Origin: an uncultured Oscillospiraceae bacterium
Lineage (GTDB): Bacteria; Bacillota; Clostridia; Oscillospirales; Ruminococcaceae
Reading direction: 5' to 3'
Assembly (NCBI GenBank): GCA_910588145.1
Contig: CAJUPO010000010.1
Coordinates: forward strand, 11,165-75,164
Length of the DNA: 64,000 bases
Shown: in pieces, positions 51,806 to 60,343 of the stretch
Numbering within the stretch: position 1 is the first letter of the stretch
How the letters are laid out: each line of letters starts with the position of its first letter
The notes under the pieces: generated by a model
What the model was told of the DNA's origin: nothing
Database searches by the model: none
What the model saw: only the letters and a program-made list of their open reading frames with translations
Program-made: the position numbers and the translations under genes

Positions 51806-53083
51806 ATGGGACTTATTAAAGCGGCTGCAGGAGCAATAAGCGGCGGTCTTGCCGATTCCTGGCTCGAAGTTATTGAACCTGATAATATGACTGATACTAC
51901 GGTGGCGGCTGCCGGAGTGCAGGTACGAAATAAAAGAAGCAGTAATAAGAAAGGAACTTCCGGAATCATATCAAACGGTTCTGTTATTCATGTTTATCCG
52001 AATCAAATGATGCTTTTGCTTGACGGCGGAAGAATTGTGGATTATTCTGCGGAAGAGGGTTACTATGAGGTGTTTCTGTCATCTGCTCCGTCAATGTTTA
52101 ACGGAGAGCTGAAATCAGCCGTTAAGGAAACCTTTTCACGGATAAAGTTCGGCGGACAGCCGTCAGGCTCGCAGCAGGTGGTTTATATTAATCTTGCTGA
52201 GATCAAGGGCATAAAATTCGGAACAAGAAATCCTATTCAGTATTTTGATAATATGTACAATGCTGAGCTTTTCCTGCGCTGTCACGGTATGTACTCCATT
52301 AAGATAACTGATCCCCTTAAATTTTTTATGGAGGCTGTGCCGAAGAAAATCAGCAGAATTGACATTACGGATATAAACGAGCAGTATCTTTCGGAATTTA
52401 TGACGGCTTTGCAGGCGGCGATAAATCAGATGTCTGTTGACGGAGTAAGAATCTCCACTCTGCCGTCTAAGGGCATGGAGCTTTCTAAATATATGTCTGA
52501 CGTTCTTGACGCAGACTGGAAAGAACACAGAGGGTTTGAAGTCCAGTCAGTGGGAATTTCAAGCATTAGCTATGATGAGGAAAGCAAGGAGCTTATAAAT
52601 ATCCGAAACAAGGGAGCTATGCTTTCAGACGCCTCAATAAGAGAGGGTTATATCCAAGGCTCTGTTGCAAGAGGTATGGAGGCTGCCGGTTCTAATACTG
52701 CGGGAGCAGCTCAGTCGTTTATGGGTATCGGTATGGGAATGCAGGGCGCAGGCGGATTTATGAATGCGGCAAGTCAGACTAATATGGCTCAGATGCAGAT
52801 GAATCAGCAGGCTCAGGCTTCAAGAAATGCTCAGCCGTCCGGCTTAGCTTGGGACTGCTCATGCGGACATACCGGAAATACGGGTAACTTCTGTGCGGAA
52901 TGCGGTGCAAAGAAGCCTGTTCCGGCTGGAAAGTGGAAGTGTGCCTGCGGCGCTGAATGCACCGGAAAATTCTGTTCTGAGTGCGGGGCAAAAAAGCCGG
53001 ATAACGGAAAGTGGAAATGCTCCTGCGGCGCTGAGAGTATAGGAAAGTTCTGTCCGGAATGCGGTTCTAAAAAACCTGAGTAA
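51806..53083 (+). CDS. SPFH-domain protein with three C-terminal zinc ribbons (YdjI-like)
   Basis: 425 aa from the ATG at 51806 (GGAGGT upstream). Residues about 15-270 form the SPFH/virion-core-like domain (GLADSWLEVIEPDNM, VIHVYPNQMMLLLDGGRIVD, KFGTRNPIQYFD, FEVQSVGISSISYDEE). A Met/Gln/Ala-rich low-complexity stretch (about 290-345) follows. Then three near-identical zinc ribbons of the CxC...CxxC form come at C351-C366, C379-C393 and C405-C419. In B. subtilis YdjI works with YdjG, YdjH and PspA in a membrane-stress complex. Here the first two partners follow directly, but pspA does not. Zinc-ribbon number is easily changed by duplication. Confidence 0.88.
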   Translation: MGLIKAAAGAISGGLADSWLEVIEPDNMTDTTVAAAGVQVRNKRSSNKKGTSGIISNGSVIHVYPNQMMLLLDGGRIVDYSAEEGYYEVFLSSAPSMFNGELKSAVKETFSRIKFGGQPSGSQQVVYINLAEIKGIKFGTRNPIQYFDNMYNAELFLRCHGMYSIKITDPLKFFMEAVPKKISRIDITDINEQYLSEFMTALQAAINQMSVDGVRISTLPSKGMELSKYMSDVLDADWKEHRGFEVQSVGISSISYDEESKELINIRNKGAMLSDASIREGYIQGSVARGMEAAGSNTAGAAQSFMGIGMGMQGAGGFMNAASQTNMAQMQMNQQAQASRNAQPSGLAWDCSCGHTGNTGNFCAECGAKKPVPAGKWKCACGAECTGKFCSECGAKKPDNGKWKCSCGAESIGKFCPECGSKKPE

Positions 53084-53105
53084 GCTTTCTGGAGAGTGAT
53101 GATTT

Positions 53106-54164
53106 ATGAAAACAGTTCAGTATAAATGTCCCAACTGCGGCGGAGAGCTGAAGTTTAATGCAGAAAAACAGCTTTTTTCCTGCGAATACTGCTTAAGCGA
53201 TTTTACAGAGGAACAGGTAAAGCAGATATTTAAGAAGAATGAAGAAACCGATCTGTCTGAAAAAAATTCTGATAAGGCAGTTAAGGACTTTGAAGATCAC
53301 ACGAACTTGTATACTTGTCCAAGCTGCGGAGCTGAGATAATGGCTGAGGAAACTACTTCGGCAACCTTCTGTTATTACTGTCACAATCCGGTAATATTGT
53401 CAGGACGTCTTTCAGGAGAATATAAGCCAGGCAGGGTTATTCCTTTTAAGGTGACAAGAGAAGCCGCTGTTGACAGCTTTAAAAGATGGTGCAAGTCTAA
53501 ATGGTTTATCCCGAAAGATTTTAAAAGCAAACGTCAGCTTGAAAAAATTACAGGAGTGTATGTTCCGTTCTGGATTGCCGACTGCAAAACAAACGCCGGA
53601 CTTAATGCAGTAGGAAAACAAATTAGATCCTGGACAGCCGGTGATTACAGATATACTGAAACAAGGGAATTTGCAGTCTCAAGGCGGGCAGATATAAAGG
53701 TAAAGGGAGTTCCGGCAGACGGTGCAAGCAAGATTCCGGATGAGCTGATGGAGGCAATCGAGCCGTTTGACTATAAGGAAAGCCGTGAGTTTTCTATGTC
53801 TTACCTAAGCGGCTTTATTGCAAATAAATATGACGTTGATAAGGGAAAAGTTTTTCCCCGGGTGCGGCAGAGGGTAAACGATGCCTGCGTTAGCGTATTA
53901 AATGAATCCATTGGAAATTATTCGATAATAGTTGGCAAGAATGTTCATATAGATATACTTAGTACCGATTGGCAGTATATGCTTCTGCCGGTTTGGTTCA
54001 TGACTTATAAATACGGCGGCAAGATGTATTCCTTTGCAGTTAATGCCCAGAATGGAAAAACAGACGGAATACCGCCTTTGAGTTATCCGAGACTGCTGTC
54101 ATTCTGCGGAATTATAGCGGCTGCTTCTGCTGCTTTATTCGGAATAATCGGAGGACTGCTATGA
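53106..54164 (+). CDS. Zinc-ribbon membrane protein (YdjG-like)
   Basis: 352 aa. The N-terminus is a zinc ribbon of the TFIIB type (YKCPNCGGELKF...FSCEYC). A second, LYTCPSCGAEI...CYYCHNP, follows at about residues 70-95. The middle (about 105-320) is a conserved soluble domain (KPGRVIPFKVTREAA, ITGVYVPFWIADCKTN, LLPVWFMTYKYGGKMY). One C-terminal TM helix (about 330-352) anchors it. It matches YdjG-type partners of PspA. It starts 22 nt after the SPFH gene and overlaps the TPM gene by 4 nt (ATGA), so the three form one unit. Confidence 0.85.
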   Translation: MKTVQYKCPNCGGELKFNAEKQLFSCEYCLSDFTEEQVKQIFKKNEETDLSEKNSDKAVKDFEDHTNLYTCPSCGAEIMAEETTSATFCYYCHNPVILSGRLSGEYKPGRVIPFKVTREAAVDSFKRWCKSKWFIPKDFKSKRQLEKITGVYVPFWIADCKTNAGLNAVGKQIRSWTAGDYRYTETREFAVSRRADIKVKGVPADGASKIPDELMEAIEPFDYKESREFSMSYLSGFIANKYDVDKGKVFPRVRQRVNDACVSVLNESIGNYSIIVGKNVHIDILSTDWQYMLLPVWFMTYKYGGKMYSFAVNAQNGKTDGIPPLSYPRLLSFCGIIAAASAALFGIIGGLL

Positions 54165-54916
54165 TAAAAAAAATAAGTCTTGCAGCAGCAGTATTAATAT
54201 CAATACTGACGTTTTCTGTAAATGTTTCTGCAAGAGGAAGCTATTTATGTGAATTATATGACTATGCAGATGAACTTTACGAAGATGAAATTGAAAATAT
54301 CGAAAGACGTCTTGAAAAAACATCTGAAAAAACCGGACTTAATCTTTGCGTTGTTGTAAATAACAGCATAGAGGGCGGAGAATACACTTACCAGGACTAC
54401 GCTGATGTTTTCTATGAAGAGAATTTCGGTATTAATACAGATGGAATATGTCTGTTTATACGATTTGATCCCAATTATGTTCATTTCAGCACAAGCGGCA
54501 AAGCTCAGGATTACTACAACAGGCATACGGACAGCATACTTGACTCAATGGTAAGTGATTTAAGGAGCCATGATATAGAAGGCGCCGTTGATAATATGTG
54601 CGATGACCTTGAGCATTATTATAAAACTGATAAAATGAAGTGGTTAATTTTCGGGTTTGCGGGACTGATTATCGGTATTGGCATAGGCATAGCGGTACTG
54701 TTTATAGTAAGGAGCAGGTACAGAAAATATGCGGCTTCAGGAACAGTTAGGTACATTGACAAGTCCCAGACGAATTTTACTGAGAGCAGCGACGTCTTTA
54801 TACGCCAATATACTTCGAAGGTAAGGATATCCTCAGAAAGCAGCAGTTCAGGCGGAGGCGGTTCTCATACCTCCAGCGGCGGCGGCTCTCATGGGGGCGG
54901 AGGCCGAAGCTTTTAA
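54161..54916 (+). CDS. TPM-domain membrane protein (YdjH/YgcG-like)
   Basis: 251 aa. A signal peptide (about 1-24) and an extracytoplasmic TPM domain (about 30-160, ADELYEDEIENIERRLEKTS, VVVNNSIEGGEYTYQDYADV, GICLFIRFD) precede a TM helix (about 166-189). The cytoplasmic tail ends in a Ser/Gly/His-rich sequence (SGGGSHGGGGRSF). This plan matches TPM proteins of the YgcG type and YdjH. It is translationally coupled to the YdjG-like gene. An inverted repeat (AAATGCATA and TATGCATTT, 54918-54956) follows, but lacks a T-run. Confidence 0.85.
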   Translation: MIKKISLAAAVLISILTFSVNVSARGSYLCELYDYADELYEDEIENIERRLEKTSEKTGLNLCVVVNNSIEGGEYTYQDYADVFYEENFGINTDGICLFIRFDPNYVHFSTSGKAQDYYNRHTDSILDSMVSDLRSHDIEGAVDNMCDDLEHYYKTDKMKWLIFGFAGLIIGIGIGIAVLFIVRSRYRKYAASGTVRYIDKSQTNFTESSDVFIRQYTSKVRISSESSSSGGGGSHTSSGGGSHGGGGRSF

Positions 54917-54961
54917 TAAATGCATACTTCTGTGTGAATTTGAATAATATGCATTTAAACT

Positions 54962-55070
54962 TGATAATTATACATAAAATGTGTATATTTATGCTTAAAA
55001 TAAAAAAGTTATGTATATTTATGCAAAAGGGGTTGACATTTATACATAAAGGTGTATAATAAACATAAAG
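54962..55070 (+). promoter_or_regulatory. Repeated operator-like (ARG-box-like) motifs upstream of argG
   Basis: Two copies of TGTATATTTATGC (54982-54994, 55012-55024) start exactly 30 bp apart. TGTATATTTATGCA (55012-55025) fits the ARG-box pattern TGnATnnnnATnCA. Two inverted repeats, TATACA-N7-TGTATA (54969-54987) and TATACA-N6-TGTATA (55041-55058), also occur; the second overlaps the promoter. ArgR/AhrC binding is inferred from this and the arginine genes downstream. Confidence 0.6.
55033..55060 (+). promoter_or_regulatory. Promoter of the arginine operon
   Basis: TTGACA (55033-55038), a 16-bp spacer and TATAAT (55055-55060). The spacer and -10 contain an operator-like inverted repeat. 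Confidence 0.85.
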
Positions 55071-55105
55071 AAATTAATATGAATTTTTAATGGAGGAAAC
55101 TCATA

Positions 55106-56347
55106 ATGGGCAAAAAGAATGTAAAAGATATAAAAAAAGTTGTTTTGGCTTATTCGGGCGGTCTTGATACTTCAATCATTATTCCGTGGCTGAAGGAAAA
55201 CTATAATAACTGCGAAGTAATCGCTGTTTCTGCTGATGTAGGTCAGGCAAGCGAGCTTGACGGTCTTGAAGAAAAGGCTAAGAAAACAGGCGCTTCCAAG
55301 CTTTATATTGAAAGACTGACTGAGGAATTTATTACAGATTATGTTTTGCCTACAGTTCAGGCAGGCGCAGTTTATGAGAACAGATATCTTCTCGGAACTT
55401 CTTTCGCCCGCCCTATAATCGCTAAGAGAATTGCTGAAATTGCAATTGCCGAAGGCGCAGACGCTATCTGCCACGGCTGTACAGGCAAGGGCAACGACCA
55501 GGTGCGTTTTGAACTTGCTATAAAGGCTTTTGCTCCTGATATGACAATTATCGCTCCTTGGAGAGAATGGGATATTAAGTCAAGAGATGAAGAAATCGAT
55601 TACGCAGAATCACATAACATTCCGCTGAAGATCAACCGTGAAACAAACTATTCTAAGGATAAAAATATCTGGCATCTTTCACATGAGGGAATGGACCTTG
55701 AGGATCCTGCAAATGAACCTCAGTATGAAAAGGAAGGCTTCCTTGAACTGGGCGTTTCACCGATTCAGGCTCCTGACAAGCCGACTTATGTTACTATTCA
55801 TTTTGAAAAGGGTATTCCTACTGCTGTTGACGGAAAAGAAATGGGCGCAGTTGAAATCGTTGAAAAGCTTAACGAGCTCGGCGGAGCTAACGGCATAGGT
55901 ATTGCCGATCTGGTTGAAAACCGTCTTGTAGGTATGAAGTCAAGAGGCGTTTATGAAACACCGGGCGGTACGATCCTTTATCATGCACACGAGGTTCTTG
56001 AAACTATTACAATTGATAAGGAAACTTCAAGAATGAAACAGCATATCGGCATCAAATTTGCTGATATTGTTTATAACGGTCAGTGGTATACTCCGCTCCG
56101 TGAAGCCCTCAGCGCTTTTGTTACTGAAACACAAAAAACTGTTACAGGCGATGTAAAGCTTAAGCTCTACAAGGGCAATATCATTAATGCCGGCGTAACA
56201 TCTCCGTTTACGCTTTATGATGAAGAAGTTGCTACATTTGACGCAGATGAAGTTTACAACCAGTCAGATGCAGAAGGCTTTATCAATCTGTTTGGACTTC
56301 CGATCCAGGTTAAGGCTAAGCTTGATCAGAAGAGAAACAATAAATAA
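55106..56347 (+). CDS. argG: Argininosuccinate synthase
   Basis: 413 aa. Joins citrulline and aspartate using ATP. The PP-loop VLAYSGGLDTSIIIPWL starts the nucleotide-binding domain. Also GCTGKGNDQVRFEL, IIAPWREWDI and NYSKDKNIWHLSHEGMDLED are present; these are typical substrate contacts. GGAGG precedes the ATG. It is the first gene of the arginine cluster behind a promoter with operator-like repeats. Confidence 0.97.
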   Translation: MGKKNVKDIKKVVLAYSGGLDTSIIIPWLKENYNNCEVIAVSADVGQASELDGLEEKAKKTGASKLYIERLTEEFITDYVLPTVQAGAVYENRYLLGTSFARPIIAKRIAEIAIAEGADAICHGCTGKGNDQVRFELAIKAFAPDMTIIAPWREWDIKSRDEEIDYAESHNIPLKINRETNYSKDKNIWHLSHEGMDLEDPANEPQYEKEGFLELGVSPIQAPDKPTYVTIHFEKGIPTAVDGKEMGAVEIVEKLNELGGANGIGIADLVENRLVGMKSRGVYETPGGTILYHAHEVLETITIDKETSRMKQHIGIKFADIVYNGQWYTPLREALSAFVTETQKTVTGDVKLKLYKGNIINAGVTSPFTLYDEEVATFDADEVYNQSDAEGFINLFGLPIQVKAKLDQKRNNK

Positions 56348-56359
56348 AAAATTATAGAC

Positions 56360-56402
56360 GAATATGGGCGGACGGGTTTGTTCGCCCGTATATTCTTTTA
56401 TA
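56360..56402 (+). terminator. Terminator-like hairpin between argG and argH
   Basis: GAATATGGGCG (56360-56370) pairs with CGCCC...ATATTC (56383-56395) with a 2-nt bulge, followed by TTTTATATTT. It may reduce read-through or process the mRNA; there is no separate promoter before argH that I can see. Confidence 0.5.
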
Positions 56403-56426
56403 TTTAGACGAAAGGATTCAAAAGAC

Positions 56427-57815
56427 ATGGCAGATAAAATGTGGGCGGGCAGGTTTTCCAAGGAAGTGGACGAAACTGTAAACGCTTTCAATTCTTCAAT
56501 TTCATTCGACGGAAGAATGTACAGACATGATATACAGGGAAGTATGGCTCATGCTGAAATGCTGGGTGAATGCGGAATAATCTCAAAGGAAGACAGCCGG
56601 TCTATTATTTCCGGTCTTGAGGGGATCCTGTCGGATATTGATTCAGGAAAGCTTGAAATGGACATGACAGCTGAAGATATTCATATGTTTATTGAAGCGG
56701 AGCTTACAAAACGTCTGGGCGATGTGGGCAAGCGGCTTCATACCTCACGTTCCAGAAACGATCAGGTGGCGCTTGATATACGCCTTTATCTCAGAGATGA
56801 GATAAGTGAAATTATGACTCTTGTCGTAAAGCTGACAGAAACTCTCTGCAATATGGCTTTAAAGCATACCGAAACAATTATGCCCGGTTATACACATTTG
56901 CAGAGAGCACAGCCGGTAACTCTGGGTCATCATCTTATGGCTTATGCGCAAATGCTTGTGCGGGATTTGGGACGTCTTGAGGACGCCGGAAAAAGAATGA
57001 ATTTCTGCCCGCTCGGAAGCTGCGCCCTTGCAGGAACAACATATAAAATCGACAGGAATATGACGGCTGAAAAGCTGGGATTTGAAGCGCCGATGGCAAA
57101 CAGCCTTGACGGTGTTTCTGACAGAGATTTCTGTGTCGAGCTTTGCTGTGCAATATCCCTTCTTATGACGCATCTTTCAAGATTCTCGGAAGAAATAATT
57201 ATGTGGTGCTCATGGGAATTTAAATTTATTGAACTTGATGACGCTTATGCAACAGGCTCTTCTATAATGCCTCAGAAAAAAAATCCGGACGTAACGGAGC
57301 TTATAAGAGGCAAAACCGGAAGAGTAAACGGCGATCTTATGACTTTGCTGTCAATGCTTAAAGGACTTCCCCTTGCGTACAACAAGGATATGCAGGAGGA
57401 TAAAGAAGCAATTTTTGACGCTGTTGATAATGTTAAGCTTTGCCTAAAGACGTTTATACCGATGATAGATACAATGAAGGTAAACGCCGAAAATATGAGA
57501 GCGGCGGCGGCAGGCGGATTTATTAACGCTACTGACTGTGCCGATTATCTTGTAAAGCATGGAATGCCCTTTAGGGACGCTTATAAGATCACTGGCAGGC
57601 TTGTTGCTGAGTGTATTGATAAGGGACTGACTTTGGAAACTCTTCCTCTTGAAAGCTACAGGGAGCTGTCTGAACTGTTTAGTGAGGACGTTTATGAGGC
57701 TATCAGGCTTGAAACCTGCGTAAGGGAAAGAAAATCTGAGGGCGGACCGGCGCCGGAATCTGTTCTAAAACAAATTGAAATTACAAGAAATCAGCTTGAG
57801 GCGTATTATGAGTAA
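56427..57815 (+). CDS. argH: Argininosuccinate lyase
   Basis: 462 aa from the ATG at 56427, giving MADKMWAGRFSKEVDE; AAAGGA is ~10 nt upstream. Splits argininosuccinate to arginine and fumarate. Motifs: EDIHMFIEAELT, HTSRSRNDQVALD, GYTHLQRAQPVTLGHH and GSSIMPQKKNPD (fumarase/aspartase signature). The usual length. Its last codons overlap the next small gene by 8 nt. Confidence 0.97.
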   Translation: MADKMWAGRFSKEVDETVNAFNSSISFDGRMYRHDIQGSMAHAEMLGECGIISKEDSRSIISGLEGILSDIDSGKLEMDMTAEDIHMFIEAELTKRLGDVGKRLHTSRSRNDQVALDIRLYLRDEISEIMTLVVKLTETLCNMALKHTETIMPGYTHLQRAQPVTLGHHLMAYAQMLVRDLGRLEDAGKRMNFCPLGSCALAGTTYKIDRNMTAEKLGFEAPMANSLDGVSDRDFCVELCCAISLLMTHLSRFSEEIIMWCSWEFKFIELDDAYATGSSIMPQKKNPDVTELIRGKTGRVNGDLMTLLSMLKGLPLAYNKDMQEDKEAIFDAVDNVKLCLKTFIPMIDTMKVNAENMRAAAAGGFINATDCADYLVKHGMPFRDAYKITGRLVAECIDKGLTLETLPLESYRELSELFSEDVYEAIRLETCVRERKSEGGPAPESVLKQIEITRNQLEAYYE

Positions 57816-58029
57816 AAAACAGGTAAGATTTATAGTATTACTGACTATTGCCGCATTTGCCGTATGGACTGTGGGAGTAATCTTAATAGGATTTGTCTTT
57901 GATTTAGGCGGAACAGCTGCCACGGTGTGGACAGTAATAATGATTATAGCAACGCTTATGCTTAGCGTATTCAAATGCTGTTTTGACGGCAAGAACAGCA
58001 AAAGAAGAAAAAATAGCCGTAAGTGGTAA
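57808..58029 (+). CDS. Small two-helix membrane protein in the arginine operon
   Basis: 73 aa. It starts at ATG 57808 inside the argH stop (ATGAGTAA) with TTGAGG upstream. There are two transmembrane helices (about 6-30, FIVLLTIAAFAVWTVGVILIG; about 36-56, TVWTVIMIIATLML) and a strongly basic end (KNSKRRKNSRKW). It is probably co-translated with argH and followed 18 nt later by argC. No family is recognised. The topology is N-in/C-in. Confidence 0.7.
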   Translation: MSKKQVRFIVLLTIAAFAVWTVGVILIGFVFDLGGTAATVWTVIMIIATLMLSVFKCCFDGKNSKRRKNSRKW

Positions 58030-58047
58030 TGATTTAGGAGAATGAAC

Positions 58048-58992
58048 ATGGCTGTAAAGGTTTATATAGACGGTCAGGAGGGTACTACCGGACTGAAAAT
58101 ACTGGAACGATTTGAAGGCAGAAACGATATAGAACTGCTTAGAATAGATGAGGATAAGCGTAAGGATCCGGAAGAAAGAAAGAAACTTATTTTTGCTTCG
58201 GATTATACGTTTCTCTGTCTTCCGGATACAGCTTCAAGAGAAGCAGTCCAGCTTGCGCAGGGGTCTGATACAAGAATAATTGACGCTTCAACAGCCCATA
58301 GAACGAATCCTGACTGGGCGTATGGTTTTCCTGAGCTTTCAGCGGCTTTCAGGGAAAAGATTGAAAAATCCTCAAGGGTAGCTGTTCCCGGATGCTATGC
58401 AAGCGGTTTTATTTCTATTGTTTATCCTTTGGTGGCTTCTGGGGTTATGCCTGCCTTTTATCCTGTTTTTGCGTATGCAACTTCCGGCTACAGCGGCGCA
58501 GGTAAAAAGGGGATTGCCTCTTATGAGAATCCGGATAAGCCTAAGGAGCTTTACAGTCCAAGGCAGTATGCTTTGAATATGAACCATAAGCATTTGCCTG
58601 AAATGCAGAAAATAACCGGACTTGCTTACAAGCCGATGTTTAATCCTATTGTTGATAATTATTACAGCGGAATGGTAGTGTCTGTTCCGATTCAGTCAAG
58701 ACTTCTCCAAAAGAAATATACTCCCGAGGATGTGAGAGAAGTTCTTTATGAAAATTATAAGGATTCTAATTTCATTGAAGTTAAGCCTGCGGGAAGCGAA
58801 TGCGTTCCTGATGGATTTTTGGCTTCAAACGCACTCAGCGGAACCAATAAGATGGAAATTTATGTTTTCGGAGACAACGAGCAAATGCTGTTATGCTCAA
58901 GGCTTGATAATCTCGGAAAGGGTGCGTCAGGCGCCGCTGTTCAGTGCCTTAATATCATGATGGGAATAGACGAAACAACGGGCTTGATTTGA
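58048..58992 (+). CDS. argC: N-acetyl-gamma-glutamyl-phosphate reductase, type 2 (short)
   Basis: 314 aa. NADPH-dependent reduction of N-acetylglutamyl phosphate to the semialdehyde. The ATG at 58048 is preferred, with GGAG 7 nt upstream; ATG 58042 is 1 nt from it. Motifs: DGQEGTTGLKI and catalytic C116 in VPGCYASGF. The short ~310-residue form belongs to the AGPR type 2 group, unlike the longer type 1 of Bacillus. In this cluster its partners are argJ and argB. Confidence 0.92.
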   Translation: MAVKVYIDGQEGTTGLKILERFEGRNDIELLRIDEDKRKDPEERKKLIFASDYTFLCLPDTASREAVQLAQGSDTRIIDASTAHRTNPDWAYGFPELSAAFREKIEKSSRVAVPGCYASGFISIVYPLVASGVMPAFYPVFAYATSGYSGAGKKGIASYENPDKPKELYSPRQYALNMNHKHLPEMQKITGLAYKPMFNPIVDNYYSGMVVSVPIQSRLLQKKYTPEDVREVLYENYKDSNFIEVKPAGSECVPDGFLASNALSGTNKMEIYVFGDNEQMLLCSRLDNLGKGASGAAVQCLNIMMGIDETTGLI

Positions 58993-58995
58993 TAC

Positions 58996-59018
58996 GGCGT
59001 CAGCGGACGCCTCCGCTG
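58996..59018 (+). other. Two mutually exclusive hairpins between argC and argJ
   Basis: GGCGTC (58996-59001) pairs with GACGCC (59006-59011). Alternatively CAGCGGA (59001-59007) pairs with TCCGCTG (59012-59018). No T-run follows. It could be a simple compact hairpin or an alternative-fold element; the sequence alone cannot decide. Confidence 0.4.
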
Positions 59019-59050
59019 TAAATAAAATGTTTAACTGAAAGGTTTTTGCT

Positions 59051-60325
59051 ATGATAAATAAAGTTGAATTTAACGGCTTTAAATATATTGACGGAGGCGT
59101 TTGTGCGGCTCAGGGATTTAAAGCCAATGGAATATACTGCGGAATAAAGAAACATGGTATTCCGGATGGCAATGAGTCTTCTGTAACTGAAAACAAAAAG
59201 GATCTGGGTGTGATTGTGTCTGACGTTATGTGCAATGCGGCGGCAGTTTATACTCAGAATAAGGTAAAAGGAGCGCCTATTGCCGTTACTAAGAAAAATA
59301 TTGAGGACGGACGTGCTCAGGCAGTAATTGTAAACTCTGCAAATGCCAATACCTGCAACGCAGACGGAGTTGAAAAGGCAGAGAAAATGTGCTGTCTTGC
59401 GGCTGAAGAACTTGGACTTGAGCCGTCTGATTTGATTGTTGCTTCAACGGGAGTAATCGGACAGATTCTGCCTATTGAACCCATTGAAAAAGGAATGCAT
59501 GAACTTTGCAGTAATGCAAGCTATAAGGGCAATGCGGCGGCAGTCGAGGCAATTATGACAACTGATACCATGCCAAAGGAAGTGGCTGTTGAGTTTATTC
59601 TTGACGGTAAAAAATGCGTAATGGGTGCTATGCTTAAGGGAAGCGGCATGATTCACCCTAATATGGCTACAACTCTTTCCTTTATTACCACTGACGCTGC
59701 TGTTGCTCCTGAATATCTTCAGAGGGCACTTAGCGATACAGTAAAGACAACACTGAATATGGCAAGCGTTGACGGGGATACCTCCACTAACGATATGTGC
59801 TGTATTATGGCAAACGGATTGTCGGGAAATAAGGAAATAAAATGTGAAGATGCAGATTTTGAAAGCTTTAAGAATGCTTTGTATGTTATAATGATGAATC
59901 TTGCCCGCATGATGGCAAGGGACGGAGAAGGAGCAACAAAGCTTATTGAGTGCGTATGCAAGGGCGCAAACGATGTTAAAACAGCTCAGACGGTTGCTAA
60001 GTCCGTTATTACTTCAAGTCTTTTTAAGGCGGCAGTATTCGGTGAAGACGCTAACTGGGGACGTATCCTTTGTGCTGTGGGCTATGCCGACGCTGAATTT
60101 GATATTGAATATGTTGATGTGGATTTATCATCAGCGGCAGGAAAAATTGCAGTATGCCGAAACGGCGCAGGAGTTCCTTTTTCTGAGGAGGAAGCAAAGA
60201 AAATCCTTGAAGAAGAAGAAATCTGCGTGATTATTTCTATCGGTAACGGTGAATGCACCGCCATAGCGTGGGGCTGTGATCTGACCTATGACTATGTTAA
60301 AATCAACGGTGATTACCGTTCTTGA
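59051..60325 (+). CDS. argJ: Glutamate N-acetyltransferase / amino-acid acetyltransferase
   Basis: 424 aa. Transfers acetyl from N-acetylornithine back to glutamate; if bifunctional it can also use acetyl-CoA. No argA is visible here. The self-cleavage site is at GMIHPNMATTLSFITTD, between Ala and Thr, giving alpha and beta chains with the Thr as nucleophile. GDTSTNDM (here DGDTSTNDM) is the usual substrate-loop. AAAGG lies ~9 nt before the ATG. Confidence 0.95.
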   Translation: MINKVEFNGFKYIDGGVCAAQGFKANGIYCGIKKHGIPDGNESSVTENKKDLGVIVSDVMCNAAAVYTQNKVKGAPIAVTKKNIEDGRAQAVIVNSANANTCNADGVEKAEKMCCLAAEELGLEPSDLIVASTGVIGQILPIEPIEKGMHELCSNASYKGNAAAVEAIMTTDTMPKEVAVEFILDGKKCVMGAMLKGSGMIHPNMATTLSFITTDAAVAPEYLQRALSDTVKTTLNMASVDGDTSTNDMCCIMANGLSGNKEIKCEDADFESFKNALYVIMMNLARMMARDGEGATKLIECVCKGANDVKTAQTVAKSVITSSLFKAAVFGEDANWGRILCAVGYADAEFDIEYVDVDLSSAAGKIAVCRNGAGVPFSEEEAKKILEEEEICVIISIGNGECTAIAWGCDLTYDYVKINGDYRS

Positions 60326-60343
60326 TTAGGAGCTGAAATTAAA

